DNA of 64,000 bases from Glutamicibacter sp. MNS18 (GCF_026107515.2 NZ_JAPCHW010000001.1:434001-498000), one strand, 5' to 3'. Counted from the first letter of the stretch, positions 32,574 to 41,993 are shown. Made by a program: numbers and translations. Notes: generated by a model not told the origin, from the letters alone.

Positions 32574-33775
32574 CCCGGGATTTCGATCCGCGCACCGGGT
32601 ACGACGCCAACGGGCGGATGGACCCCAAGGCCTATGACGCGATCCTGCTGGCCAGCTTCGGCGGACCCGAGGGCCAGGACGATGTGATCCCGTTCCTGCG
32701 CAATGTCACCGCCGGGCGGGGGATCCCCGACGAGCGGCTTGAGGAAGTGGCGGTTCACTACCGCAGCAACGGCGGCATCTCACCGATCAACGCCCAGAAC
32801 CGGGCGTTGAAGGCCGCGCTGGAAGCCGAACTGGCCAACCGTGGCATCGAGCTGCCGATCTACTGGGGCAACCGCAACTGGCACCCGTTTGTCAACGACA
32901 CGCTCAAGCAGCTGGCCGCCGACGGGCACCGCAAGGTGCTGCTGCTGGGCACCGGAGCCTACGCCGGGTACTCGGCCTGCCGCCAGTACCGCGAGGACCT
33001 GGGCATGGGGCTGCGCGAGACCGGGCTCGAAGGGGTGGTGGAAGTGGACAAGGTCCGCCAGTTCTTCGACACCCCCGCCTTCGTGAACCCCTTCGCCGAG
33101 GGACTACGCGACTCGCTGGAGGCGGTACGCGCCCAGCTGGCCGGGCGGGGCGATACCGCAGGCCGGATCAAGATCGTTTTTGTCACCCACTCGATCCCGA
33201 TGGGTGATGCCAACGCCGCCGGCCCGGCCGCCGAACACGGAAACCGCGACCAGAACCTGTACACCGCCCAGCATCTGGCGGTCGCCAAGCAGATCCTGGC
33301 CCAGGTGCCCGAGGCCGACGGGCTGGAACACAGCCTGGTCTACCAGTCGCGCTCCGGGGCCCCGCACATCCCGTGGCTGGAACCGGATATCAACGACGCG
33401 CTGGAGGAGGATGCGGCCGCCGGGGTGGCCGGGGTGGTGGTCGTCCCGATCGGTTTCATCTCCGACCACATGGAAGTGCTCTGGGATTTGGATACCGAGG
33501 CGAAGGACAGCTGCGCCGAACTCGGCCTGGCCTTTTCCCGGGTGCCGACCCCCGGCACCCATCGCGACTTCGTCTCCGGGCTGATCGATATCATCGAGGA
33601 ACGCCTGCTCGACGAGAACGGCCTCCCACGGCGCACCGGCCGGATCACCTCCGTGCCCGGCGGGCCGTGGTTCGATGTCTGCCCGGCCTCCTGCTGCGTG
33701 AAACCAGCCCTGGACGGGACGCTGCGACCAACCATTGCCGGGGTCGACTCCGAGGTAGGGGTGCCGCAACCATGA
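32570..33775 (+). CDS. hemH: Coproporphyrin III ferrochelatase (HemH/CpfC)
   Basis: The 401-residue chelatase inserts Fe2+ into coproporphyrin III. Conserved elements are LLASFGGPEG at the start, YWGNRNWHPFV, the catalytic histidine in VTHSIP and PIGFISDHMEVLWDLD with the active-site Glu. Four cysteines could bind the [2Fe-2S] cluster known from actinobacterial ferrochelatases: C137 in YSACRQY and C371, C375 and C376 in DVCPASCC. The spacing differs from the mycobacterial pattern as I remember it, so the cluster is a suggestion. It overlaps hemQ and hemC by four bases on each side. Confidence 0.94.
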   Translation: MTRDFDPRTGYDANGRMDPKAYDAILLASFGGPEGQDDVIPFLRNVTAGRGIPDERLEEVAVHYRSNGGISPINAQNRALKAALEAELANRGIELPIYWGNRNWHPFVNDTLKQLAADGHRKVLLLGTGAYAGYSACRQYREDLGMGLRETGLEGVVEVDKVRQFFDTPAFVNPFAEGLRDSLEAVRAQLAGRGDTAGRIKIVFVTHSIPMGDANAAGPAAEHGNRDQNLYTAQHLAVAKQILAQVPEADGLEHSLVYQSRSGAPHIPWLEPDINDALEEDAAAGVAGVVVVPIGFISDHMEVLWDLDTEAKDSCAELGLAFSRVPTPGTHRDFVSGLIDIIEERLLDENGLPRRTGRITSVPGGPWFDVCPASCCVKPALDGTLRPTIAGVDSEVGVPQP

Positions 33776-34746
33776 GTACGGGCTTTACCGTGGGAACCCG
33801 TGGCAGCGCCCTGGCCACCACCCAGACCGGATGGGCCGCCGATGCGCTGGCGGCCTTGAGCGGGCTGGAAGCCAGGACCGTGCTGGTGAAAACCGAAGGG
33901 GATGTGATCACCGGATCGCTGGCCACCCTGGGCGGTACCGGGGTCTTCGCCGCCGCATTGCGCCAGCACCTGCTGGACGCCGGATGCGACCTGGCGGTGC
34001 ACTCGCTCAAGGACCTGCCCACGATTCAACCCGAAGGGCTGGTGCTGGCTGCGATCCCGGCCCGCGAAGACGTCCGCGACGCCTTGTGCGCCCGCGACGG
34101 GCTGTCACTGGCCGACCTGCCACAGGGCGCGAAGATCGGTACCGGTTCACCGCGCCGGGCCGCCCAGCTGCTGAACCACCGTCCGGACCTGCGGATCGTG
34201 GACATCCGCGGCAATGTGCCCACCCGGCTCGGACGGGTCAAGGGCGTGGGGCAGACGCTGGATGACGGCAGCGTGGGCCGGGCCGTGCAGGGAGACCTGG
34301 ATGCCGTGATCCTGGCCGCCGCCGGCCTGCACCGCTTGGACATGGCCAGGCACATCACCGAATACCTGGACCCGGCGATCATGCTGCCGGCCCCGGGACA
34401 GGGCGCACTGGCCGTGGAGGTGCGCAGCACCGGCAGCGGGCAACCGGCGCTGGATGCGGCGCTGGCGGAATTCGACGATGCACCCACCCGGATGCAGGTG
34501 GGAGCCGAGCGGGCGCTGCTGAACGCCCTGGAAGCCGGCTGCGCCGCCCCGATCGGGGCGCTGGCCCGTTTCGAGGGCACCGAACTGGTCCTCGACGCGG
34601 TGGCCTGCAAACCCGATGGCTCGCAAGTCATGCGCCAGAGCGCGCGGGCACAGGTAGCGGATGAGGCCGCGGCCCTCTTCCTGGGCCGCAGCCTGGCCCG
34701 GACCATGATCGAGAACGGCGCGGCGGCCGTGGCCGGACTGGCCTAG
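33772..34746 (+). CDS. hemC: Hydroxymethylbilane synthase (porphobilinogen deaminase)
   Basis: The 324-residue enzyme links four porphobilinogens into hydroxymethylbilane. The dipyrromethane cofactor cysteine is C257 in EAGCAAPIGA, and the catalytic aspartate is D81 in HSLKDLP. TRGSALA and TGSPRRAAQLL are typical. A small insertion near residues 158-175 (GVGQTLDDGSVGRAV) is longer than in E. coli. I take the ATG at 33772, which overlaps the hemH stop codon (ATGA); the frame is open far upstream within hemH but those starts are not plausible. Confidence 0.95.
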   Translation: MSTGFTVGTRGSALATTQTGWAADALAALSGLEARTVLVKTEGDVITGSLATLGGTGVFAAALRQHLLDAGCDLAVHSLKDLPTIQPEGLVLAAIPAREDVRDALCARDGLSLADLPQGAKIGTGSPRRAAQLLNHRPDLRIVDIRGNVPTRLGRVKGVGQTLDDGSVGRAVQGDLDAVILAAAGLHRLDMARHITEYLDPAIMLPAPGQGALAVEVRSTGSGQPALDAALAEFDDAPTRMQVGAERALLNALEAGCAAPIGALARFEGTELVLDAVACKPDGSQVMRQSARAQVADEAAALFLGRSLARTMIENGAAAVAGLA

Positions 34747-34757
34747 GGCCGTCGAGC

Positions 34758-35561
34758 ATGCAGCCCCGGGCCATCATCCTGCGCGCCCCGCAACGCGCCG
34801 CCGCCACCGTGGCGGCCTTGACCGCCGCCGGCATCAGCAGCAGCTGCTGCCAGCTGATCGAGACCGTCTGGCCCGAGGACCTCACGGGACTGGACACGCA
34901 CGTGGCCCGGTTGCGCGAAGGCCGCTACGACTGGACGGTGTTCACCTCGGTGACTACCGTGCACGCCGTTGCCGAGAGGCTGGGCACCGGTGCCTGGCCG
35001 CAGGGCACACGGATCGCCGCGGTGGGGACCAAGACCGCCGAACAGGCGCACGCAGCCTTCGGGCGCCAGGCCCACTTCGTGCCGCAGCTGCAATCCGCGG
35101 CCGGAATGGTCGCCGAATGGCAGCTGGCTCCCCGAAGCAGGGTGTTCTACCCGCACGGGGATTTGGCATCCCCGACCCTGGCCGAGGGGCTGGGGCGGCG
35201 TGGCATGCGGCTCGACGAGGTGCTGGCCTACCGGACGGTGGCCGCCGGAAGCGGGGGAGAACCGGTCGCCCGGAGCGTGCTCCCTCCGGGGATCCGGGTG
35301 CTTGACCCGGGGCTGCTGGCCGGCGAACTGCCGGAGACCGACCTGCTGGTCTTCGCCGCGCCGAGCATCGTGCGCCGCTTCGTGCAGTTGGCCGGCACCG
35401 GGTTGCCGGCCCGGACCCGCACCCTGGCCATCGGGCAGCCCACCGCCCGGGCCCTGGCGGCTGCCGGGCTGCCGGTACACGACACCGCCGCGGACCCGAC
35501 CCCGGCCGGCTTGGCGGCCAGCGCCCGGAAGATCCTGAAGACCATACACCCGAACCGATAA
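34758..35561 (+). CDS. hemD: Uroporphyrinogen-III synthase
   Basis: The 267-residue protein has the loose two-domain HemD fold pattern: [15 protein letters not shown] in the first domain, [11 protein letters not shown], and [16 protein letters not shown] followed by [15 protein letters not shown] in the second. It cyclises hydroxymethylbilane with ring D inversion. HemD sequences diverge strongly, so the position between hemC and hemB is important support. It follows hemC by 11 bases and precedes hemB by 10. Confidence 0.9.
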   Translation: MQPRAIILRAPQRAAATVAALTAAGISSSCCQLIETVWPEDLTGLDTHVARLREGRYDWTVFTSVTTVHAVAERLGTGAWPQGTRIAAVGTKTAEQAHAAFGRQAHFVPQLQSAAGMVAEWQLAPRSRVFYPHGDLASPTLAEGLGRRGMRLDEVLAYRTVAAGSGGEPVARSVLPPGIRVLDPGLLAGELPETDLLVFAAPSIVRRFVQLAGTGLPARTRTLAIGQPTARALAAAGLPVHDTAADPTPAGLAASARKILKTIHPNR

Positions 35562-35571
35562 GGAACCCCTC

Positions 35572-36558
35572 ATGTCCTTTCCCCAGCACCGTCCCCGCCG
35601 GCTGCGGCAGAACCCGGCGGTACGCCGCCTGGTGGCCGAACACGAGTTGGCCGCCCGGCAGCTGATCCTGCCCGCCTTCGTCCGCGAGGGGATCAATGAA
35701 CCGAACCCGATACAGTCGATGCCCGGGGTCATGCAGCACACCATGGACTCGCTCAAGGCCGCCGCCAACCAGGCTGCGGAACTCGGCGTCGGGGGCATCA
35801 TGCTCTTTGGCGTGCCCGCCGTGCGCGACGAGATGGGCTCCGGGGCGGTCGCCGAGGACGGGATCCTGAACCGGGCCATCGCCGCGGTGCACGCCGAAGT
35901 CGGTGACGAGCTGGTGATCATGTCCGATGTCTGCCTAGACGAATTCACCTCCCACGGCCACTGCGGGGTACTGGACGCCCAGGGCTACGTGGACAACGAC
36001 GCCACCAACGAGATCTACGCGCGGATGGGTGTGATGCACGCCGAGGCCGGAGCCCATGTGCTGGGCCCTTCGGGCATGATGGACGGGCAGATCGCCGCCA
36101 TCCGCGCCGCCCTGGATGCCGCAGGACATGCGAACACCGCGATCCTGGCCTACGCGGCGAAGTACGCCAGCGCCTTCTACGGCCCCTTCCGCGAAGCGGT
36201 GGACTCCCAGCTGAAGGGGGATCGCCGCAGCTACCAGATGGATGCCGCGAACCGCCGTGAGGCGCTGATCGAGGTGGAGCTGGACCTGGCCGAAGGCGCC
36301 GACATGGTGATGGTCAAACCCGCCATGAGCTACCTGGACATCGTGGCCGATATCGCCGCGGTGTCCTCGGTCCCGGTTTCGGCCTACCAGATCTCCGGGG
36401 AGTACTCGATGATCGAGGCCGCCGCCGCGAACGGGTGGATCGACCGCAAGGCCTCCATCCTCGAATCCCTGCTCTCCATCCGGCGCGCCGGGGCAGAGCA
36501 GATCCTGACCTATTGGGCCAGCGAAGTCGCTGGCTGGCTGAACGAAGGAAAGAAGTAG
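35572..36558 (+). CDS. hemB: Delta-aminolevulinic acid dehydratase (porphobilinogen synthase)
   Basis: The 328-residue enzyme condenses two aminolevulinate molecules. The two active-site lysines are K197 in [13 protein letters not shown] and K249 in [10 protein letters not shown]. The metal-binding segment is [14 protein letters not shown]: two cysteines (C121, C131) of the usual zinc triplet are kept, while the middle one is Asp123. AAGGAA lies before the ATG at good distance. It is followed immediately by hemL with no intergenic base. Metal preference (zinc or magnesium) cannot be decided from this mixed ligand set. Confidence 0.96.
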   Translation: MSFPQHRPRRLRQNPAVRRLVAEHELAARQLILPAFVREGINEPNPIQSMPGVMQHTMDSLKAAANQAAELGVGGIMLFGVPAVRDEMGSGAVAEDGILNRAIAAVHAEVGDELVIMSDVCLDEFTSHGHCGVLDAQGYVDNDATNEIYARMGVMHAEAGAHVLGPSGMMDGQIAAIRAALDAAGHANTAILAYAAKYASAFYGPFREAVDSQLKGDRRSYQMDAANRREALIEVELDLAEGADMVMVKPAMSYLDIVADIAAVSSVPVSAYQISGEYSMIEAAAANGWIDRKASILESLLSIRRAGAEQILTYWASEVAGWLNEGKK

Positions 36559-37866
36559 ATGTCGAAATCAGCAGAACTCTTTGCCCGCGCCCTGGACGTC
36601 ATGCCCGGCGGGGTGAACTCCCCGGTGCGTGCCTTCGGATCGGTGGGTGGTGTCCCGCCGTTCATGGCCAGCGCCAAGGGTGCCTACCTGAGGGACGTGG
36701 ACGGCAACGAGTACGTCGACCTGGTCTGCTCCTGGGGGCCGGCGTTGCTGGGCCACCAGCACCCGGCCATCCAGGAAGCGGTGCACCGTGCCGTGGACCA
36801 GGGGCTGTCCTTCGGGGCCTCCACCCCGGACGAGGTGAAGCTTGGCGAGCTGATCAAGGAGCGCATGGGCGGGGTCGAACGGGTGCGCATGGTTTCCACC
36901 GGCACCGAGGCGACCATGACCGCGGTCCGTCTGGCCCGCGGCTACACCGGACGCGACCTGGTGATCAAGTTCGCCGGCTGCTACCACGGGCACCTGGACG
37001 GGCTGCTGGCCTCGGCCGGGTCCGGCGTGGCCACCCTGGCGCTACCGGGTTCGGCCGGGGTCACCGCTGCCACCGCCGCCGAGACCCTGGTGCTGCCGTA
37101 CAACGACCGCACCGCCATCGAGGAGGCCTTCGCCGAACACGGGGCGAACATTGCCGCGGTGATCACCGAATCCGCCCCATGCAATATGGGTGTGGTGACC
37201 CCCGAAGAGGGCTTCAACAAGTTCCTGAAGGACACCACCGCCAAGCACGGTGCGCTGCTGATCCTGGACGAGGTGCTCACCGGCTTCCGCGCCTCCGACG
37301 CCGGCTACTGGGGCCTCACCGGCCGTACCGAGGGCTGGACCGCGGATCTGTACACCTTCGGCAAGGTCATCGGCGGTGGGCTTCCCACCGCCGCCTTGGG
37401 CGGGTGCGCCGAGGTCATGGACTACCTGGCCCCGCTGGGCCCGGTGTACCAGGCCGGCACCCTGTCGGGTAACCCGGTGGCCATGGCCGCCGGCATCGCC
37501 CAGCTGACCCACGCCACCGAAGAGGTGTACGCCCACCTCGCCAGGCAGTCCCAGGTCCTGGAAACAGCGCTGGTGCATGCGCTGACCGAGGCCGGGGTCA
37601 ACCACTCGATCCAGCGGGCCGGTACCCTGTTCTCGGTGGCCTTCGGCACCGCGGACACCGGGGTGTCGAACTACGCCCAGGCACAGCAGCAGGAGGCGTT
37701 CCGCTACGCGCCGTTCTTCCACTCCATGCTGGAATCCGGTGTGTACCTGCCACCGAGCGTGTTCGAGGCCTGGTTCGTCTCCTCGGCCCACGACGATACG
37801 GCCATGGAGCAGATCATCAACGCCCTGCCGGCCGCGGCGCGCGCCGCCGCCAACGCCAGCGCATAA
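36559..37866 (+). CDS. hemL: Glutamate-1-semialdehyde 2,1-aminomutase
   Basis: The 435-residue class III PLP enzyme makes aminolevulinate from glutamate-1-semialdehyde, the product of HemA. The PLP lysine is K269 in [12 protein letters not shown], and [10 protein letters not shown] carries the PLP-ring Asp. [16 protein letters not shown] and GCYHGHLDG are typical of the family. Its ATG directly follows the hemB TAG, so it is the last cistron of the operon. A strong hairpin at 37883-37930 ends the unit. Confidence 0.95.
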   Translation: MSKSAELFARALDVMPGGVNSPVRAFGSVGGVPPFMASAKGAYLRDVDGNEYVDLVCSWGPALLGHQHPAIQEAVHRAVDQGLSFGASTPDEVKLGELIKERMGGVERVRMVSTGTEATMTAVRLARGYTGRDLVIKFAGCYHGHLDGLLASAGSGVATLALPGSAGVTAATAAETLVLPYNDRTAIEEAFAEHGANIAAVITESAPCNMGVVTPEEGFNKFLKDTTAKHGALLILDEVLTGFRASDAGYWGLTGRTEGWTADLYTFGKVIGGGLPTAALGGCAEVMDYLAPLGPVYQAGTLSGNPVAMAAGIAQLTHATEEVYAHLARQSQVLETALVHALTEAGVNHSIQRAGTLFSVAFGTADTGVSNYAQAQQQEAFRYAPFFHSMLESGVYLPPSVFEAWFVSSAHDDTAMEQIINALPAAARAAANASA

Positions 37867-37882
37867 CCGGGGCGCAAAATCC

Positions 37883-37930
37883 AAGGGCCCGTGCCCGGTC
37901 TCCCTTGCGGGAAGCCGGGTACGGGCCCTT
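37883..37930. terminator. Bidirectional terminator between hemL and metQ
   Basis: AAGGGCCCGT (37883-37892) pairs with ACGGGCCCTT (37921-37930), continued by CCCGG/CCGGG and an inner CCC/GGG helix; GTTTG follows. The genes on both sides converge on it. Confidence 0.85.
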
Positions 37931-37964
37931 GTTTGTCCTCGCACGGTGGTGCGGGGATCGATGG

Positions 37965-38819
37965 CTAGTTGGTGGCCGGGATGACGCTGCCGTCGTTCCA
38001 GGTGTCCAGGATGAACTGGTGCACCTCATCCGAATGCAGCAGTTCCTCCAAGGCGCCGATGGCCTCGGTCTTCTCGCCGGCACGCCAGGTCAGGAAGTTG
38101 GCGTTCGGGTTGTTCTCGGCCGATTCCTGGACCAGGATCTCTTCCGGATCCAGACCGGCCTGGACAATGTAGTTGCCGTTCACCACGGCGATACCCACCG
38201 AGTCATCCTCGGTGTAGTATTGCGGCACCTGCTCCGAGTTTACTTCCGAGAACACCAGACCCAGCGGGTTCTTCTCCGCATCGCCCTCGATGCTCAACAC
38301 GGTGTCCTCGTCGGTCAGGTTCGCCAGCAGGCCGCCGTTTTCCAGCACACGCAGGCCGCGCAACTGGTTGACCGGGTCGTTGTTCAACACGACCTTGGCA
38401 CCCTCGGTGACTTCCTCAGGGGTGCTGAACTTCTTGGAGAAGGCGGTCAGCGGTTCGATATGCACGCCGGCACCATGCTCGAATTCGTAGCCCTTCTGGG
38501 CAACCTGATCGGCCAGGTAGGCGGCGGTCTGGAAGTAGTTGGCATCCAAGGTGCCGTCGGCCAGGGCGATGTTCGGGGTCTGGTAGTCCTCGATCTCGGT
38601 GATCTCCAGGTCGATACCGGCGTCCTGGGCGAGGTTCTCGTCGATGAACTCCAGGATCTGGGCGTGCGGTACCGGGCTGGCGCCGACCTTGACGACCACC
38701 GGGTTCGCCGGATCCAGGCTGGCTTCGGCGGCAGGCTCGGTGGAGCCGCCACCGCAAGCGGTCAGGGCCACCAGGGCGGCGACGGAGGTGGCTGCGAGTG
38801 CGAGTTTCTTGCGCAACAT
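37965..38819 (-). CDS. metQ: Methionine-binding lipoprotein MetQ
   Basis: The 284-residue NlpA-family substrate-binding lipoprotein has a signal peptide with lipobox LTAC (C22). The mature protein contains KVGASPVPHAQILEFI, DYQTPNIALADGTLDANYFQ and the VVLNNDPVNQLRGLRVLE segment typical of MetQ. I start at the ATG at 38819, which has AAAGGA six bases upstream; another ATG two codons earlier overlaps that site. It delivers methionine to MetNI. It lies 82 bases downstream of metI, last in the metN-metI-metQ unit. Confidence 0.93.
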   Translation of the reverse strand: MLRKKLALAATSVAALVALTACGGGSTEPAAEASLDPANPVVVKVGASPVPHAQILEFIDENLAQDAGIDLEITEIEDYQTPNIALADGTLDANYFQTAAYLADQVAQKGYEFEHGAGVHIEPLTAFSKKFSTPEEVTEGAKVVLNNDPVNQLRGLRVLENGGLLANLTDEDTVLSIEGDAEKNPLGLVFSEVNSEQVPQYYTEDDSVGIAVVNGNYIVQAGLDPEEILVQESAENNPNANFLTWRAGEKTEAIGALEELLHSDEVHQFILDTWNDGSVIPATN

Positions 38820-38901
38820 GTTCATTCCTTTGATGTCGTGCGAACCGGGATCGGCCCGCGGGTCAGACCCGGCGGATGTGGTGCCGCCGGATAGCGGAGC
38901 T

Positions 38902-39582
38902 CTAGCGGTGGTCGACCTTCTTGGCCAGCCAATCACCGAGGATCTGGACGATTTGGACCATCAACACGATTACGATGATGGTCACGATCATGATGTCGGA
39001 TTCGAAACGGACGAACCCGTAGTTGTAGGCCAGGCGGCCCAGTCCACCGCCGCCGATCAGGCCGGCCATCGCCGAATACCCGATCAGGGTCACCACCGTG
39101 GTGGTGGTGGCCGCGACCAGTCCGGGCATCGCCTCGGGGACCATGACCTTGCGGATGACCTGCATCCGGGTTGAGCCCATGACCAGGGCCGCATCCACCT
39201 TGCCCGAGGAAACATCACGTAAGGCGGTTTCCACCAGCCGGGCGAAGAATGGGATGGTGCCGATGGTCAGCGACACCGTGGCCGCGATCGGACCGAGTGC
39301 GGTGCCGACAACCAGCGCCGCGAACGGGATCAGCGAGACCATCAGGATCGCGAAAGGGATCGAACGGGTGATGTTCACGATGATGCCCGAAAGCACCACA
39401 TTCAACCAGCGCACCGGGGCCAGTCCGCCCTTGTCGGTGGCGTGCAGCAGGATACCCAGCGGCAGGCCGACAAGCACCGTGAAGAGAGTGGAAAGCGCGG
39501 TCATCTGCAGGGTCTCGACAGTAGCCGGCCACAGGGCCTTGGTGATACCCGGGTTGTTGAGCAGGTCGGTAAGGAATTCCAT
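38902..39582 (-). CDS. metI: Methionine ABC transporter permease MetI
   Basis: The 226-residue permease has five hydrophobic segments and the cytoplasmic ATPase-contact loop ALVMGSTRMQVIRKVMVPEAMPG. GGGGLGRLAYNYGF near the C-terminus is characteristic of MetI. It forms the channel with MetN as ATPase. The ATG at 39582 follows GGAAAG; a GTG directly before it, overlapping the metN stop codon, is an alternative start. Confidence 0.94.
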   Translation of the reverse strand: MEFLTDLLNNPGITKALWPATVETLQMTALSTLFTVLVGLPLGILLHATDKGGLAPVRWLNVVLSGIIVNITRSIPFAILMVSLIPFAALVVGTALGPIAATVSLTIGTIPFFARLVETALRDVSSGKVDAALVMGSTRMQVIRKVMVPEAMPGLVAATTTTVVTLIGYSAMAGLIGGGGLGRLAYNYGFVRFESDIMIVTIIVIVLMVQIVQILGDWLAKKVDHR

Positions 39583-39584
39583 CA

Positions 39585-40577
39585 CTACTTTCCGCCCTTC
39601 TCGGTCACGGCCACACCGATCCCCAGCAGGTGTTCGCGTACGGCGGCCGCGTCGGTGCCGGCCGGCAACTGGACACGCAAGTGGGCGAATTGCTGCTCGC
39701 CGAGTTGCTCCACGGACCCGGCCAGGACGTTGACGTCGATGCCGAAGGTGCGGGTGATCAGCGAGATGATCGGCTCGGTGGCCTGCTCGCCGGAATACAG
39801 CAGATCCAGGATCGGGCCCCGGCCCTCACCCGAAGGGGTGTCCCCGGGAAGCGGCAGCAAGGTGGCCGCCAGCCGGCTTCCGGCCGTGTTGATGACCTCG
39901 CCGAGTTCGCCGTGTTCCACGATGCGTCCGGCTTCCAGCAGGGAGACCGAATCGCAGGCCTGCTTCACCACGTGCATTTCGTGGGTGATGATCAGCACCG
40001 TGATCTCCAGCCGGTCGCGCAGTTTCTTGACCAGTTCAAGGATTTCGTCGGTGGTCTGCGGATCCAGTGCACTGGTCGGCTCATCGCATAACAGCACATC
40101 CGGGTCGGTGGCCAGGGCGCGGGCAATGCCCACCCGCTGGCGTTGGCCGCCGGAGAGCTGCGAAGGGTAGGCGTTGGCGAACTTGCCCAGACCCACCAGC
40201 TCCAACAGGTCCGCGACCTTGGTCTTGATCTCGGCTTTCGGCACGCCGATCAGTTCCAGCGGGTAGGCCACGTTCTGGGCGGTGGTCCGCGAATCGAAGA
40301 GATTGGCGTGCTGGAAGACCATCCCGATCCTGCGTCGGGCATCGCGTAGCTTGCTGTCGCTGACATTGGTCAGTTCCTGGCCGTTGACCGTTACCGTTCC
40401 CGATGTGGGGCGATCCAGCAGGGTCAGGCACCGTACCAAGGTGGATTTGCCGGCGCCGGAGTGCCCGACAATGCCGTGGATTTTCCCGGTGGGGACGTCG
40501 AGGCTGACCCCGTCAAGGGCGACAACGGTATCGCCGCCTTGTCGGTAGACCTTGCGCAGGTCCTTGATGGTAATCAC
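39585..40577 (-). CDS. metN: Methionine ABC transporter ATP-binding protein MetN
   Basis: The 330-residue ATPase has Walker A GHSGAGKST, the Q-loop VFQHANLF, the signature LSGGQRQR, Walker B VLLCDEPTSALD and the switch histidine ITHEMHVV. A C-terminal NIL domain (from about residue 255, ISLITRTFGIDVNVLAGSVEQL) is the methionine-sensing domain that gives trans-inhibition in MetNI. Translation starts with GTG, with GAAGGA about ten bases upstream. It is the first gene of the unit. I find no SAM riboswitch in its leader. Confidence 0.94.
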   Translation of the reverse strand: MITIKDLRKVYRQGGDTVVALDGVSLDVPTGKIHGIVGHSGAGKSTLVRCLTLLDRPTSGTVTVNGQELTNVSDSKLRDARRRIGMVFQHANLFDSRTTAQNVAYPLELIGVPKAEIKTKVADLLELVGLGKFANAYPSQLSGGQRQRVGIARALATDPDVLLCDEPTSALDPQTTDEILELVKKLRDRLEITVLIITHEMHVVKQACDSVSLLEAGRIVEHGELGEVINTAGSRLAATLLPLPGDTPSGEGRGPILDLLYSGEQATEPIISLITRTFGIDVNVLAGSVEQLGEQQFAHLRVQLPAGTDAAAVREHLLGIGVAVTEKGGK

Positions 40578-40631
40578 TAAAAGTGGATCCTTCAGTTCTC
40601 AGGGTAAAGAGAGTACCCCCAATTGAACCAC

Positions 40632-40647
40632 TATCGAATATTATCGA
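40632..40647. promoter_or_regulatory. TATCGA direct repeat upstream of metN
   Basis: TATCGA occurs at 40632-40637 and 40642-40647, spaced exactly ten bases, in an AT-rich patch about 55-70 bases before the metN start. It could be a regulator site or overlap the metN promoter. Function is inferred from position only. Confidence 0.35.
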
Positions 40648-40760
40648 CCGAATCACCCTAAACATGGAGACATGCGGCGTAAAGCAACGGAATCTGTCCT
40701 GTGATTTCGAAGGATCTTTGGAAGATCGCCGGATTTCAGTAACGAACCCATGGAGAAGCT

Positions 40761-40798
40761 GACCCGGAACCGGGTCGCTGACACCCTCCTTTGGGTGT
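40761..40798 (-). terminator. Two hairpins downstream of the exonuclease gene
   Basis: GACCCGG-aa-CCGGGTC (40761-40776) and ACACCC with GGGTGT (40781-40798) form adjacent stems just beyond the exonuclease stop codon on the minus strand. There is no T-tract. Confidence 0.55.
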
Positions 40799-40820
40799 GA
40801 GATGGATCTCCGTGGTACTC

Positions 40821-41504
40821 CTAGTCGTCCTTGATCGGCCAGGCGCCATCGACCACCGCATTGGGCTTGGACTTGCGAAGGTATTGCTGGAAGCTCTCGG
40901 CCTGTTCACGGGCCCAGCGGATCTGCTGACCATGCAGCTCGGCGGGAGCAATGTGCAGCTCGGCGTACTTCCCGGCAATCGCCCGCGCCACCGCGACGCA
41001 GGCGACCGCGTCGGCGAAGGAAGTATGGGCATTTTCCAGCACCACACCGTAATGGGCGCAGGCCGCTTCCAGGGTGCGTTTGCCCTTGCGGAACCGGTCC
41101 ATCTGCTTGTCCAGGATGAACGGGTCGATGACATTGCCGGGAATGAACGGAGTCAACCCGTAACGCAGGGCCTCGGAGTGCAGCACGGAGAAATCGTAGG
41201 AGGCGTTGAAGGCCACCACCGGGGCCTGCTGCGCGGCGAATTGCAGCAATTCCAGGATCTGCTGGACCCCCTGGGCGGCGGGCACCCCCTCGGCGCGGGC
41301 CTTTTCTGTACTCACGCCGTGCACGGCGGTGGCCGCCTCGGGGATTTCGACGCCGGGGTCAACCAGCCACTCGCGCTGGTTCAGGATCGTTCCGCCGGCA
41401 TCAAGCAAGACCACCGAGGCGGTCACGATCCGTGCAGTGGAAGTGTCAACGCCGGTGGTTTCCAAGTCGAAGCCCACGCAGGGGCCCTTATGCCATTCAG
41501 TCAT
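40821..41504 (-). CDS. DnaQ-like DEDDh 3'-5' exonuclease
   Basis: The 227-residue protein carries the DEDDh exonuclease motifs: FDLETTG (Exo I), FNASYDFSVL (Exo II) and HTSFADAVACVAVA (Exo III with the catalytic histidine). It resembles epsilon-like stand-alone exonucleases used for proofreading or nucleic-acid trimming. I start at the ATG at 41504; the frame stays open far upstream but that part is antisense to the alkyltransferase-like gene. TAGCGT lies seven bases before this ATG. It is divergent from the atl-adnAB operon, with 87 bases between. Confidence 0.88.
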   Translation of the reverse strand: MTEWHKGPCVGFDLETTGVDTSTARIVTASVVLLDAGGTILNQREWLVDPGVEIPEAATAVHGVSTEKARAEGVPAAQGVQQILELLQFAAQQAPVVAFNASYDFSVLHSEALRYGLTPFIPGNVIDPFILDKQMDRFRKGKRTLEAACAHYGVVLENAHTSFADAVACVAVARAIAGKYAELHIAPAELHGQQIRWAREQAESFQQYLRKSKPNAVVDGAWPIKDD

Positions 41505-41511
41505 GATCCCA

Positions 41512-41517
41512 ACGCTA
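41512..41517 (-). promoter_or_regulatory. Putative -10 element of the exonuclease gene (leaderless)
   Basis: The minus strand reads TAGCGT, seven bases, then the ATG at 41504, with no Shine-Dalgarno sequence. Confidence 0.4.
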
Positions 41518-41579
41518 CCGGTTGCACCCCGATGCCAGGAGCGTGACCCACCGTTTGTGGGCACAACCCGGCAACTTGG

Positions 41580-41585
41580 CACAAT
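41580..41585 (+). promoter_or_regulatory. Putative -10 element of the atl-adnAB operon (leaderless)
   Basis: CACAAT is followed by six bases (gggaac) and the ATG at 41592. The same hexamer and spacing stand before the stress-protein gene at 17887. Confidence 0.45.
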
Positions 41586-41591
41586 GGGAAC

Positions 41592-41993
41592 ATGTATCCA
41601 CCCACGCACCCCGGTGAACGGTCCCTCGATTTCACCGATGCAGTACACCGGCTGGCCCAGATGATCCCCTCGGGGCAGGTCCTCAGCTACGGGGACATCG
41701 CCGAGCTGCTCGGCACCGGTGGTGCGCGGCAGGTTGGCAAAGCCATGCAGCTCGGTGACCAGGACGTGCCATGGTGGCGGGTGATCCGGGCCGACGGCCT
41801 GATCACTGAATCCCTCCTCGAGGCCGCGCAACGCGCATGGGATCGGGAGGCCACTGCGCGCCGGGGCCGACGGGTGGATATGACCCGGGCCCGCTGGCAA
41901 CCTGATCCGAAGCACTGGGCCGACATTGAACAGCTCGCCCGCGCCTGTGGCTCGACCAAATTGTCCGGCGCACATGATGGGATGGGGCCATGA
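41592..41993 (+). CDS. atl: Alkyltransferase-like protein (ATL; MGMT DNA-binding domain without the acceptor cysteine)
   Basis: The 133-residue protein matches the C-terminal DNA-binding domain of O6-alkylguanine-DNA alkyltransferase: VLSYGDIAELLG with the base-flipping Tyr33, GGARQVGKAM with the Arg46 finger, then VPWWRVI. In the repair enzyme the last motif is PCHRV with the alkyl-accepting cysteine; here Trp61 replaces it. ATL proteins bind O6-alkylguanine and hand it to nucleotide-excision repair without repairing it themselves. The stop overlaps adnA by four bases (ATGA), tying damage recognition to a recombination helicase-nuclease; Rv3204 has a similar place in mycobacteria. The C-terminal tail of about 30 residues is variable. 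Confidence 0.9.
   Translation: MYPPTHPGERSLDFTDAVHRLAQMIPSGQVLSYGDIAELLGTGGARQVGKAMQLGDQDVPWWRVIRADGLITESLLEAAQRAWDREATARRGRRVDMTRARWQPDPKHWADIEQLARACGSTKLSGAHDGMGP

Noticed and set aside
40578-40820. SAM riboswitch in front of metN
   Set aside because: I read the minus strand for the SAM-I, SAM-II and SAM-IV type cores and found none; the visible hairpins belong to the exonuclease 3' end.
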